Shown in pieces: positions 27,180 to 36,313 of a DNA stretch of 64,000 bases. Origin of the DNA: Planctomycetota bacterium (lineage in GTDB: Bacteria > Planctomycetota > UBA8742 > UBA2392); contig JACKID010000002.1 of NCBI GenBank assembly GCA_020638675.1, positions 248,001-312,000 of the forward strand. Reading direction: 5' to 3'. The notes under the pieces were generated by a model. That model did no database searches. It saw only the letters and a program-made list of their open reading frames with translations, and was not told the origin of the DNA. The position numbers and the translations under genes are program-made. The number at the start of each line of letters is the position of its first letter. The stretch's first letter is position 1.

Positions 27180-28523
27180 ATGAAAGAGTCCACAAACAAG
27201 GTCGCCGAAGACGCCAAGCCCGGGGACTTCACGGGCAAGCTGGCCACGCTCGCCGATGCCTTCGAGATGTACCAGGCGGAGGGGCGCTCGCTGAACGTCG
27301 GCTTCGAAAATGATCGCCTGAACGAAATTCGCCAGGGCCAGAGCTCAGGCGTCAGCATCCGAGCGGTCAAGGACGGCAAGATCGGCTTCAGCTACAGCAG
27401 CAAGCCCGATGAGCTGGACTACGTCGCGCAGGCCGCCATCCGCATGGCGCCGTACGGCAAGGCTTACGACTACCAGTTTGCGGGCGAGGCGCGCAGCAGC
27501 CACACGCGCCCGTTCGACCCGGCATGCGGTGACCTGAACCCGGACCAGCTCGTGGCCATCTGCAACCGCATCAAGGACACGGTCAAGGCGATCGACTCCG
27601 AGGCGCTGGTGGATTGCTCGGTCGGCGGCGGGATCGGCAGCGCGCGCATCGTGACCAGCAACGGCCAGGACTGCCGCGAGGAACAGAGCAACTTCTCGTT
27701 CTTCGTTTCGCTGCGTCTCGCCGAAGAGGGCAACTTCGTTCAGAACTATCGCTTCGGCTCGGCCAACGAGATCATCCCCCAGGAGACGATTCTTGCCGAG
27801 GCCAAAGCCACGGCCGAAGAGTTCCAGATCGCCCGCAAGCGCGCCGAGATCAGCAAGGGCAAGTACACGGTGCTGGTCGCGCCGTCGGCGTTGTCCGACC
27901 TGCTGATGCCGATCATGGTTTCGGTCAACGGCAACGCGATCGAGAAGAAGACCAGCCGCTTTGTGGACGCGCTCGGCGAGAAGCTGTTCGACGAGCGACT
28001 CACGCTGACGGACGACCCGTTCCACAAGGACGGCGTCGGCGGCGGGCTCTACGACGGCGAAGGCGTACCAACGCAGAAGCGCGCGATCATCGACAAGGGC
28101 ACGGTCAGCGGCTTCGTGCACACGCTCAGCACCGCCAACCGCTGCGGGCAGGAGCCGACGGGCAACGCCCAGCGCGGCGTGAGCAGCCTGCCCTCGCCCG
28201 GGATGCACAACCTGGTGATGGACGCCGGCAGCGACAACCTCGCCGACCTCATGACCAAAGCCGACGGCGGCATTTACCTGCGCTCGCTGCTCGGCTCGTT
28301 CACCAGCAACTTCCTCGCCGGGCAGGTCAGCGGCAACATTTCGCTGGGCTTTCTGGTCAAGGACGGCCAGTTGGTAGGCCGCGTGAAGAACTGCGCGCTT
28401 AACGTGAACAGCTTCGACCTGCTGAAGTCCAACATCCTCGGCATCAGCAAGGAGCGCGAGTGGATGGGCGGGCGCTACCTGCCCTGGCTGCTCGTCGAGG
28501 GCGTGCAGATCAGCGCACGATGA
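27180..28523 (+). CDS. tldE: TldE/PmbA partner protein
   Basis: 447-residue partner of TldD; the TldE subunit lacks the zinc motif and shapes the substrate tunnel. The start codon directly follows the tldD stop (GGGCGCTAG then ATG), so translation is probably coupled. It has the PmbA-type ending YLRSLLGSFTSNFLAGQVSG, then GYLPWLLVEGVQIS-like residues (RYLPWLLVEG). There is no HExxxH, as expected for TldE. The pair is likely a two-gene operon. Confidence 0.92.
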   Translation: MKESTNKVAEDAKPGDFTGKLATLADAFEMYQAEGRSLNVGFENDRLNEIRQGQSSGVSIRAVKDGKIGFSYSSKPDELDYVAQAAIRMAPYGKAYDYQFAGEARSSHTRPFDPACGDLNPDQLVAICNRIKDTVKAIDSEALVDCSVGGGIGSARIVTSNGQDCREEQSNFSFFVSLRLAEEGNFVQNYRFGSANEIIPQETILAEAKATAEEFQIARKRAEISKGKYTVLVAPSALSDLLMPIMVSVNGNAIEKKTSRFVDALGEKLFDERLTLTDDPFHKDGVGGGLYDGEGVPTQKRAIIDKGTVSGFVHTLSTANRCGQEPTGNAQRGVSSLPSPGMHNLVMDAGSDNLADLMTKADGGIYLRSLLGSFTSNFLAGQVSGNISLGFLVKDGQLVGRVKNCALNVNSFDLLKSNILGISKEREWMGGRYLPWLLVEGVQISAR

Positions 28524-28564
28524 TTTCGCATTCACAAAGCCGGCCCGGGTGGCAACATGCCGCC

Positions 28565-29425
28565 ATGGGCCGGTTTTCTCTTACATTCGCAGTTCTCATG
28601 CTTTGCGCGCTGGCTGCGTGCGGCAATCCGCGCACCGACGGCGGTGGCGCCGGTGACGGCTCGGCGAACAACGATGAAGGCCGCCCAAAGGAAAACGCGC
28701 GCCCGGCGATCACGCTTCGCCCCTCCAACAAGTCCGGCGACCGTTTCCGCACCACGCGGACATTGCGCGTCGAAGAACTGACTGAGTCGGAGCGCTACCT
28801 GACCGAATCCGAAGAGGTCACGCTCACGGAAGTCCTTCGCGTGGACGACGGCGGACGCCTGATGGCCGTTCGACGCAGTTGGGAGAGCAGCACCACCAGC
28901 CTCACCAACGGCTACGGCAGCCCCGAAGTCGCCCGCGGGGAACTCGACGGCTGCACGCTCGAGCTGACCCAGCGCGCAAACGGCGTCGAGGCCAGGCTGA
29001 TCAGCGGCGACGCAAATATCCGCGGCGCAAACTTTCTCGTGGAAGGCTTCGACACCGGCCTGCTTCCGCTCGACCCGGTGCGCGAGGGCGACTACTGGCA
29101 ACTCGAGGGCAGCCGCCTCAGCGGGTTGAACCGCTTCATCGAGGCCATGCAGTTCAAGATCGACAAGAACAAGCTGACCTGCCAGCTCAAGGACGTGACG
29201 CCCGAAACGGCCACCATGTCGCTCGACTGGCGCATCAGCGGCGAGCTTGGCGGCCTGGCCGCTGTGCTGGAGTTCTCCGGCGAGCTCCTGTTCGATCGCA
29301 AGCCCGGCATGATCCGCGAGTTCAGCCTCAAGGGCGGGCGCCAAGCCGACGGCGGCCCGAAGCAGCAGATCGAAATCGCCATCCATCGCCGCGCGGTGAA
29401 GGGCTGGCTGGACCTGGACCGCTGA
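28565..29425 (+). CDS. Predicted lipoprotein of unknown function
   Basis: 286-residue protein. The signal peptide MGRFSLTFAVLMLCALAACG ends in a clear lipobox (LAAC), so it should be lipidated at about Cys19. A low-complexity Gly/Asp/Asn linker precedes a beta-rich body (DRFRTTRTLRVEELTESERY, GLLPLDPVREGDYWQLEG) that resembles the many planctomycete-type lipoproteins with repeated hydrophobic strands. No family is recognised. The start is ATG 28565, chosen for the signal peptide. The stop codon touches the stop of the convergent 133-aa gene with no spacer. Confidence 0.75.
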   Translation: MGRFSLTFAVLMLCALAACGNPRTDGGGAGDGSANNDEGRPKENARPAITLRPSNKSGDRFRTTRTLRVEELTESERYLTESEEVTLTEVLRVDDGGRLMAVRRSWESSTTSLTNGYGSPEVARGELDGCTLELTQRANGVEARLISGDANIRGANFLVEGFDTGLLPLDPVREGDYWQLEGSRLSGLNRFIEAMQFKIDKNKLTCQLKDVTPETATMSLDWRISGELGGLAAVLEFSGELLFDRKPGMIREFSLKGGRQADGGPKQQIEIAIHRRAVKGWLDLDR

Positions 29426-29827
29426 TTACTTCTTGCCGGTTTTCTTCGCGCTCTTCTTCTTGGGCTCGGTTTCGCCGTTGCCGGCGGGCTCGCGGTTGTT
29501 GAAGCCGATCGGGCGCTCGTCGGATGGACGCGTAAGCACGTTGATCCGGTAGATCGTCATGTAGCGGATGTAGGCGTTGTAGGTGTTGGCGCAATCGCGC
29601 GTGTCGACGAACGCATTCACCAGCATGTAGTCCTGCTTCAGCTCGATGATGTAGGCAACGTCCAGCACCTGGCCCGACGTCAGCATGATCTCCATCACCG
29701 GCGTCTGGTTATCAATCGCGCACACCTGCTTCATCTGGTCGAAGAAGTGGGTGCGGAAGAAGCGCGGGCCGAAGGCGTCCTCTTCAACGCTGCTGCCGGC
29801 CGGGTTGATGGGATAGTAGCCGATCAT
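29426..29827 (-). CDS. Small conserved-looking protein with Lys-rich tail, function unknown
   Basis: 133-residue protein. The globular part (residues 1 to about 105: IGYYPINPAGSSVEEDAFGP, ELKQDYMLVNAFVDTRDCA) is rich in aromatic residues and beta-prone, with two Cys. The tail is EPKKKSAKKTGKK, echoing the H1-like protein encoded 9 kb upstream. ATG 29827 is preceded (on the minus strand) by a GAGGAGCATCC-type region. Its coding potential is judged from GC3 pattern and even amino acid use. No family is recognised. Confidence 0.65.
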   Translation of the reverse strand: MIGYYPINPAGSSVEEDAFGPRFFRTHFFDQMKQVCAIDNQTPVMEIMLTSGQVLDVAYIIELKQDYMLVNAFVDTRDCANTYNAYIRYMTIYRINVLTRPSDERPIGFNNREPAGNGETEPKKKSAKKTGKK

Positions 29828-29903
29828 GGATGCTCCTCAGGTCTCGTGATTAGCGCAGCGGGTTGTAGCTTAGATGCGCACCCTACTACGGGGCGTCCGG
29901 TCC

Positions 29904-31511
29904 ATGAAGCTAGGTCTGTTGCAAATCAACCCGGTGATTGCCGACTTCGACGGCAACCTCGCCGCTATCGAAAAGGCAGCCCGCGAGTGCGTCGGGCGCG
30001 GGGCGGAGTTATGTATCGCCCCCGAGCTGGCCGTCTCCGGCTATCCGCCATACGACCTGGTCCAGTATCCCGACTTCGTGAAACAGAACCTCCAGGCACT
30101 CGAACGCCTGCTGAAGCTGTCGGCCGAGCTGAACTGCGGGCTGGTGTTCGGGCTCGTGCTGCCCACCAAGAACGATTGGGGCAAGCCGCTGCACAACTCG
30201 GCCGTGCTGTGTGACAAGGGCGAGATCAAAGCCACCAAGAACAAGGCGCTGCTGCCCACCTACGATGTGTTCGACGAGCGCCGCTACTTCGAGCCCGACC
30301 CCACGCCCTGCGTCGCGGCATTCCGCGGGCATCGCATCGGGCTGCTGATCTGTGAGGACATCTGGACCGACAGCGGGCTTCTCGGGCGCATCCCCTACGA
30401 CAGCGACCCTGCGCTGGCCTGCCTGCGCGGCGGCGCGGAGATGCTGATCAACGTGAGTGCATCCCCATGGGGCACAGGCAAACACAGGCTTCGCGAGAGG
30501 CTGGTGAAATCCGTCGCAAAGCGCACCGGGCTGACCACGATTCTGGTCAACCAGGTCGGCGCCAATGACGACCTGATCTTTGACGGGGGTAGCGTGGTCG
30601 TCTCCGGCGGCGGCGCGGTGCTGGCGCGCCTGCCGATATTCAGGGAAGACGCGGGTGTGCTCGACCTGACCGAGCCGCCAAAGACGGCCGAGTGGCGCGA
30701 CGACGACGTAGCCGACGAGATCGAAGCGCTGACGCTCGGCATCAGGGACTACTTCCGCAAGACCGGATTCGGTAAGGCCTTGATCGGGCTGTCCGGCGGC
30801 ATCGACAGCGCGGTGGTGACCTGCCTCGCGGTCCGGGCGCTGGGCAAGGAAAACGTCCACGCCATCAGCATGCCGACCCGCTTTTCCAGCAAGGGCAGCG
30901 TCGAGGATAGCCGCCAATTGGCCGACGCGCTGGGTTGCGGGTTTGAGGTCGTGGACATCGACGCCGCGTTCGAGCTGCAGCGCAAGCTCGCCGGTGAGCC
31001 CGGCGGCGTTGCCGAGGAGAACCTGCAGGCACGCCTGCGCGGTGTGGTCCTGATGACTCGCAGCAACGCCGGCGGCAGCCTCGTGCTGGCAACCGGCAAC
31101 CGCAGCGAGCTGGCCGTGGGCTACAGCACCTTGTACGGCGACATGTGCGGCGCGCTGGAGGTCATTGGCGACGTCCCCAAGACACGCGTCTATGAGCTGG
31201 CCCGGCGCTTCCGTGAAATGCCCGAGGCAATACTCACGAAGCCGCCCAGCGCCGAGTTGCGCCCGGACCAGACCGACCAGGACAGCCTGCCCCCTTACGA
31301 TGTGCTCGACCGCATCCTTGAGGCCTACCTGGACGACCATGCCGACCTGGCGGCCATGGAGGAACGCGGGCTGGAGCCCGCACTGTGCCGCAAGATCGTC
31401 CGAATGGTCGAAATCGCGGAGTACAAGCGACGTCAGGCGCCGATTGTGCTGCGGGTCAGCAAGGCCGCATTTGGAGCCGGCCGGCGCATCCCCGTGGCCA
31501 AAAAGCTGTAG
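29904..31511 (+). CDS. nadE: Glutamine-dependent NAD+ synthetase
   Basis: 535-residue enzyme converting deamido-NAD+ to NAD+ with ammonia from glutamine. The N-terminal nitrilase-type amidase has all three catalytic residues in context: Glu in IAPELAVSGYPPYD, Lys in KNKALLPTYDVFDE and Cys in LLICEDIWTD. The C-terminal ATP-pyrophosphatase domain shows the P-loop LIGLSGGIDSAVV (about residue 290) and LATGNRSELAVGYSTLYGDM. The start is ATG 29904 (MKLGLLQINP), which matches the family; a 10-residue upstream extension is less likely. Confidence 0.95.
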   Translation: MKLGLLQINPVIADFDGNLAAIEKAARECVGRGAELCIAPELAVSGYPPYDLVQYPDFVKQNLQALERLLKLSAELNCGLVFGLVLPTKNDWGKPLHNSAVLCDKGEIKATKNKALLPTYDVFDERRYFEPDPTPCVAAFRGHRIGLLICEDIWTDSGLLGRIPYDSDPALACLRGGAEMLINVSASPWGTGKHRLRERLVKSVAKRTGLTTILVNQVGANDDLIFDGGSVVVSGGGAVLARLPIFREDAGVLDLTEPPKTAEWRDDDVADEIEALTLGIRDYFRKTGFGKALIGLSGGIDSAVVTCLAVRALGKENVHAISMPTRFSSKGSVEDSRQLADALGCGFEVVDIDAAFELQRKLAGEPGGVAEENLQARLRGVVLMTRSNAGGSLVLATGNRSELAVGYSTLYGDMCGALEVIGDVPKTRVYELARRFREMPEAILTKPPSAELRPDQTDQDSLPPYDVLDRILEAYLDDHADLAAMEERGLEPALCRKIVRMVEIAEYKRRQAPIVLRVSKAAFGAGRRIPVAKKL

Positions 31512-31622
31512 CGCCTACCCTATATAGTTCGCGGGCTATTCTGTGGCGTGCCGATCATTGCCCCGGCGCGGGCCGCTGCTATCCTGCCGCGTTCTGTTCA
31601 TAGGCTGTTGAAGGACGAATCA

Positions 31623-34520
31623 GTGGCTCTTGAGAACTACACGCGCGGCCAGAAGATCTTCATGGTGACCCTCATCGTCGTGCTGGCGGCGATGTTCACC
31701 GTCACCGGCGCGATGCTTTCGCTAACCGGCCAGGGCGGCAAGGCCGCGCCGGCCGACCAGGGCACCGTGGATGGAGAAGCCATCCGCCTGATGGAGTTCC
31801 AGCGTAAACGCAGCGCGCTGCGCATCATCCTGGGCCTGGACCGCGCCAGCACTCCGAACGCGCCCGACGCGCCCGAATACATCTACGCCCGCGTGCCAAC
31901 GATGTCCGTGCAGCCGCAGCGCGGCCACGACTGGCCCTACAACGCCCAGCGCCCTGTAGACACAAGCCTGCTGGAAGTCTGGCCCGAGTACCAGGACCAG
32001 TACATCTGGTGCCACATGGTGCTCGTCAAGGAAGCCCGCGCCTCAGGTATTGAGGAGCGCGGCAACCTGTACATCGGCAAGGTCATCACGGCGCTCATGA
32101 ATCAGATGCGCCAGGACATCGACAAGTTCGACCAGAAGGACCTGCCCAAGCGATTCCACGACAGCTACGGGCAGAGCATCGAAGACCTGCTGCCGACCTT
32201 CCGGGAAGCACTGATGGTGCGCGATTACGTTGAGTCCCGCGTCGCCGACGAGCAGGCCCGACTTGAGCAGGTCGCCAGCATCGCGGAAGGCAACAACGAA
32301 GAAGTGAAGGCCGAGTTCATCCGCCTCAAGATCGGCTACTTCCTCGAGCAGGCCCGTAAAGACGTCATTCGCGAGAGCTTCCGCTACAAGTCGGCGCACG
32401 CCGCGGCCGGCTTTGGCGTCGGCACCAGCACGTTCGGCTACGACCGCTTCGAGGAAGCCTACGACAAGAACAAGGCCAAGACACTCACGTCCGACGCCAG
32501 CTTCAGCTTCCAGGTCATCGAAGCGTTCCCGCAGGCGATGATCGACAAGGACAAGGTCCAGTTCGAGGAAGAGATGCTCGAGCTGATGTACAAGGCCGTC
32601 CGCGACGAGATGTTCAAGGCCACCGACGACGACAAGGCCAGGATCGATGCGCGCCTGAACGACGAGTTCCAGAACTACTCGCTGAAGCACGCGGAAGAGA
32701 CCAAGGACTGGGGCCCGGAGCAGATTGAGAAGTTCAAAGCCGACCACCGCGATGACCTGATGAAGTATCGCTCGTTCTACGAGGCCCAGGTCGACCTGCG
32801 CGAATCGTTGATGCGCAAGGAGTCCCTGAAGTTCGCCCAGAGTTCCATCGCGGCGTTCCTCCGCAAAGTGGACGAAGAAAAGGCCCGCAAGCAGCGCCAG
32901 CTTACCGCGCAGATTGACGTCATCAGGAAGGAAGAAGCGGTATGGGAAGGCAAGCGCGCGTACGTCGATGACCTGCGGAGCCGCTTCGATACGATGCAGA
33001 TGCAGCTTTTCGCAAAGGCTCGCAGCGTTTCGAACCAGATGGACAACTCGGCCGAGGGCACGGATGCAACGGCGAATTCCAACGCGCTGATCCGTATTGT
33101 CGACGAGTTCGTGCGCGTGCTCGCCGACTTTGACCGGGAGCAGATCGGAACGATCATCAGCACGGCCAACGTGACGGTCCAGGACCTCTCCTCCCAGCTC
33201 AATAACAAGCTGGCGGAACAGGACGAGTTCCTGGCCGAAACCGACCATCGCACCTCTGACAACAAGGTCATGTCGGCCGAGGAAGTCGAGGCGAAGAAGC
33301 AGCAGTTCAAGCTCGAGATCGAGGCGATCAACGAAAAGATGCGCCTGCGTGACGCCAAGGCACCGCTGGTCGAAAAGTTCGCCGAAGAGCTGCGCGGCAA
33401 GCTTGCCGACTACGAGCTTCAGATCCGCAACGCGAAGCCCGGTGACGCCGGAAACGTCGATCTTCGCCGCTACGCGCTGCGCGAGCTGCTGGTCGAGCTG
33501 CCGGTTGAGCTCGGCAAGTTCATCAAGGCGCAACAGGACGCTATCGTCCCGCAGGACGAGGCCGACGAGTACCGCAACCAGGCCGAGCTGATCCGCGCCG
33601 ACCACCAGGCCCGCCAGAAGAACCTGGCCAAGGATGCCGGCGATACCCGCAACTGGAACATCTCCCAGTGGACCGGGCCGCTCGGGCTGGACGTTGAAGA
33701 ACAGTCGACACCGGTAACCTGGGAGCGCGTGCTGGAAAGCAAGCTTTCCTGGCTCGAGAACGTCGACGGCGCCCGGGACTTCCTGGAACAGCCGACCAAC
33801 TACGCCGGCTCCGTAAGCAAGATCATGGCCGCCCCGGGCAAGGGCTACATCATCCTGCAGTTGAAGGAAAAGACGCCCAAGTACACGCTGGGCCGCGAAG
33901 AAGCCAGGGACAAGGTGATCGAGATTGCCGCCATGAAGCGCGCACGCGAGCTCGCGGTGGAGGCGCTCAAGGCCCTGCGTCGCGATATCGTCGACAACGG
34001 CTGGTCCGGCCCGGTCGAAAAGGCCAAGGCCAAGTACGGCGAGTTCATGGAGGTCGACAAGACCCCGTTCTTCAACGAGAAGATGGACATCCCCGGCATC
34101 TACAGCGACAGCGACAATGACGTGCTGAAGCTCAGCTCGAGCCCGTCGGCCGTGGCCCCCGATCAGCCGTTCGTGTCACGCATCAAGGACATCGACCCGG
34201 CCGAAGGCATCACCAAGGTGATCTCGGAAAAGCACAACCCGGACCCGCTGAAGCGCCCCGAAAACGAAGAGTGGGCGTACCTGCTGGCACGCGTGATCGA
34301 GCGTCGCCTCGTGACGCGCCGCCTGACGGAAGACAACCTGAAGGAACACCAGTACGGCTCCACCCCGGCTGAGATCTGGCGCAACCGCCGCCTCGCGACC
34401 AGCGAAGTGGTGCGCAAGCTGATCACGCCGGCGGAACTGCTGGAAGGCCACGAGATCATCCAGCAGAAGCCGGACTCAAAGAAGGATAACTCCGAGGGCA
34501 ACGAAGAGGACAAGTCCTAG
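31623..34520 (+). CDS. Large membrane-anchored coiled-coil protein (SurA_N/PpiD-like architecture)
   Basis: 965-residue protein. It has one N-terminal membrane anchor (IFMVTLIVVLAAMFTVTGAM, residues about 11-30), then a periplasmic region that is largely helical and charged, with long stretches of heptad-like EAK/LRE sequence (about residues 200-660). The layout resembles PpiD/SurA chaperones, which tether an N-terminal chaperone domain to the membrane. I cannot see a convincing PpiC isomerase domain, so catalytic activity is doubtful. The start is GTG 31623, with AAGGACG about 6 nt upstream; the longer ATG-less extension is rejected. It touches mobA with no gap. Confidence 0.6.
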   Translation: MALENYTRGQKIFMVTLIVVLAAMFTVTGAMLSLTGQGGKAAPADQGTVDGEAIRLMEFQRKRSALRIILGLDRASTPNAPDAPEYIYARVPTMSVQPQRGHDWPYNAQRPVDTSLLEVWPEYQDQYIWCHMVLVKEARASGIEERGNLYIGKVITALMNQMRQDIDKFDQKDLPKRFHDSYGQSIEDLLPTFREALMVRDYVESRVADEQARLEQVASIAEGNNEEVKAEFIRLKIGYFLEQARKDVIRESFRYKSAHAAAGFGVGTSTFGYDRFEEAYDKNKAKTLTSDASFSFQVIEAFPQAMIDKDKVQFEEEMLELMYKAVRDEMFKATDDDKARIDARLNDEFQNYSLKHAEETKDWGPEQIEKFKADHRDDLMKYRSFYEAQVDLRESLMRKESLKFAQSSIAAFLRKVDEEKARKQRQLTAQIDVIRKEEAVWEGKRAYVDDLRSRFDTMQMQLFAKARSVSNQMDNSAEGTDATANSNALIRIVDEFVRVLADFDREQIGTIISTANVTVQDLSSQLNNKLAEQDEFLAETDHRTSDNKVMSAEEVEAKKQQFKLEIEAINEKMRLRDAKAPLVEKFAEELRGKLADYELQIRNAKPGDAGNVDLRRYALRELLVELPVELGKFIKAQQDAIVPQDEADEYRNQAELIRADHQARQKNLAKDAGDTRNWNISQWTGPLGLDVEEQSTPVTWERVLESKLSWLENVDGARDFLEQPTNYAGSVSKIMAAPGKGYIILQLKEKTPKYTLGREEARDKVIEIAAMKRARELAVEALKALRRDIVDNGWSGPVEKAKAKYGEFMEVDKTPFFNEKMDIPGIYSDSDNDVLKLSSSPSAVAPDQPFVSRIKDIDPAEGITKVISEKHNPDPLKRPENEEWAYLLARVIERRLVTRRLTEDNLKEHQYGSTPAEIWRNRRLATSEVVRKLITPAELLEGHEIIQQKPDSKKDNSEGNEEDKS

Positions 34521-35117
34521 GTGTCTGTTTGCGCCATCATCCTCGCAGGCGGGCAGGCCAGCCGCATGCAGGGCGAAAAGCCGCTGAGGCTGCTGCGGGG
34601 CAAAACACTTCTCGAACACAGCAGGGATCTCGTCGCGCCGCTGGCCGACGAGATCCTTGTCGCTTCCGGCGCCCGCGACCTGCCGCTTCCGGCGGGCGTT
34701 GCGCCCGTACCCGATGCCGCCGAGTTCAAGGGCCGTGGCCCGCTGGCCGGCGTGCTGGCGGGGCTTGAGGCAACCGGCCACGGGCGCGCAATCGTGCTTG
34801 CCTGCGACGTGCCCAACGTTCCAACCACGCTGCTGGAGCGACTGTTGCACACGCTCGGCGACGACTGCGACTGCTGCTGGACACAGCACAACGACCACCC
34901 GGAGCCACTGGTCGCGGCCCTGAACGTCGCCCCGGCCCGCGTTGCCGTCCGTAAAGCCTTGGAAAACGGGGCCCACAAAGTGGTACCATGTTGGGCATCC
35001 ATGGCCCACCGCGTGTTGGGCGAGGATGAGCTGGCCGAATTCGCCCCCCTCGAGCGCGCCTTCGCGAACCTGAACACGCTTGCCGACCTTGAACGTGAGT
35101 CGCAACGCGATTCCTGA
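34521..35117 (+). CDS. mobA: Molybdenum cofactor guanylyltransferase MobA-like
   Basis: 198-residue nucleotidyltransferase that attaches GMP to molybdopterin to make the MGD cofactor of enzymes such as formate dehydrogenase. The N-terminal nucleotide-binding signature is ILAGGQASRMQGEKPLRLL (GGxSxRMGxxK type). The metal-binding Asp is in VLACDVPNVP, followed by EPLVAALN. GTG 34521 directly follows the previous stop, with GAGGACAAG upstream. It is short but complete relative to MobA (about 190-200 aa). Confidence 0.88.
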   Translation: MSVCAIILAGGQASRMQGEKPLRLLRGKTLLEHSRDLVAPLADEILVASGARDLPLPAGVAPVPDAAEFKGRGPLAGVLAGLEATGHGRAIVLACDVPNVPTTLLERLLHTLGDDCDCCWTQHNDHPEPLVAALNVAPARVAVRKALENGAHKVVPCWASMAHRVLGEDELAEFAPLERAFANLNTLADLERESQRDS

Positions 35118-35184
35118 GCCTCCCCCTGCGTTGTAGCCCCCCACCCCACGTGTTATCGTCCACACCCGACATGAGGCAGCTCCA

Positions 35185-36195
35185 ATGAGTGCAGACACCA
35201 ACAACGCCCCGGATTCCGCCGCCCAGGCCGCAAAGGCAATCCTCGCGCGCCTCTACACGCCGATCCTCACGGAGCTGAAGCAGGTCGAGGAGATGTACCG
35301 CACCGAGCTCTCCAGCGATGACCCGTACATCGCCAACCTGCTCGAATACATCGAAGATTACTCCGGCAAGAAGCTGCGTCCTGCGCTGCTGCTGCTGGCG
35401 GGCAAGGCGTGTGGCACGGTCGGCCGTGACCACATCATCCTCGGCGTCGTCGCCGAGATGCTGCACACGGCGACGCTGGTCCACGACGATATTCTCGATG
35501 ACGCGCTGCTGCGCCGCAAACGCGCCAGCATCAATGCGCTCGCCGGCAACGAAGTCAGCGTGCTGCTCGGCGACCATATCTTCAGCCACGCGTTTGAGAT
35601 CAGCCTTGAATGCACCACGCCCGTAGGCGCGCGAGAATTCAGCCGAGCCATGGCGCGCACCTGCTTCGGCGAGATCATGCAGGTGCACAACCGGAACAAC
35701 TTCGAGCTGTCCGAGGCCAAGTACTTCGAGATCATCGAGGGCAAGACGGCCGAGCTGTATGCCACCAGCGCCATGCTGGGCGCGCACTACAGCGGCGCCG
35801 ACGAGAAGACCTGCCGGGCGTTCTACGACTACGGGATGAACCTCGGGCGCGCATTCCAGATCATGGACGACCTGCTGGACCTGCTGGGCGAGGAGTCCCT
35901 GGTTGGCAAGACCCTCGGCAGCGACGTCGAGAAGGGCAAGCCCACGCTGCCGCTGATCCACCACCTGACCCACGTGAACGAGGCCGGACGCGCACAGGCG
36001 CTCAAGGCCGCGGCCGAGGGCAAGCGAGCCGAACTGATGGAGCTGCTGCACCAGACCGGCAGCTTCAAGTACGCGGCCGCGCGCGCCAACGCCTTCGTCA
36101 GCGCCGCCAAGAAGGGGCTGGATGTGCTGCCCGGCGGCGACATGCGCGACCTGCTGTACGAAGTGGCCGAGTTCGTCCTGTCCCGCGAGCTGTAA
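35185..36195 (+). CDS. Trans-isoprenyl (octaprenyl-type) diphosphate synthase
   Basis: 336-residue prenyltransferase condensing FPP with IPP to give a long polyprenyl diphosphate, usually for the quinone side chain. Both Asp-rich motifs are present: LVHDDILDDALLRR (DDxxD, about residue 100) and FQIMDDLLDLLGEE (about residue 225). GKKLRPALLLLAGKA and the KGKPTLPLIHHL stretch also fit IspB/HepT-type enzymes. Product chain length cannot be read safely. It lies just upstream of nuoD, and together they suggest a respiratory cluster (quinone plus complex I). Confidence 0.9.
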   Translation: MSADTNNAPDSAAQAAKAILARLYTPILTELKQVEEMYRTELSSDDPYIANLLEYIEDYSGKKLRPALLLLAGKACGTVGRDHIILGVVAEMLHTATLVHDDILDDALLRRKRASINALAGNEVSVLLGDHIFSHAFEISLECTTPVGAREFSRAMARTCFGEIMQVHNRNNFELSEAKYFEIIEGKTAELYATSAMLGAHYSGADEKTCRAFYDYGMNLGRAFQIMDDLLDLLGEESLVGKTLGSDVEKGKPTLPLIHHLTHVNEAGRAQALKAAAEGKRAELMELLHQTGSFKYAAARANAFVSAAKKGLDVLPGGDMRDLLYEVAEFVLSREL

Positions 36196-36313
36196 GCCCC
36201 CATTTTCCGGGCTGTACGACCTGCGACTTTCGGCGCAGCAGCCCGCCGCTTGACGCTGGCCCCGCTATCCCGAAAAGCTAGACTCCGCCGCGGCAGCAAT
36301 GCTAAGGAAGGCC

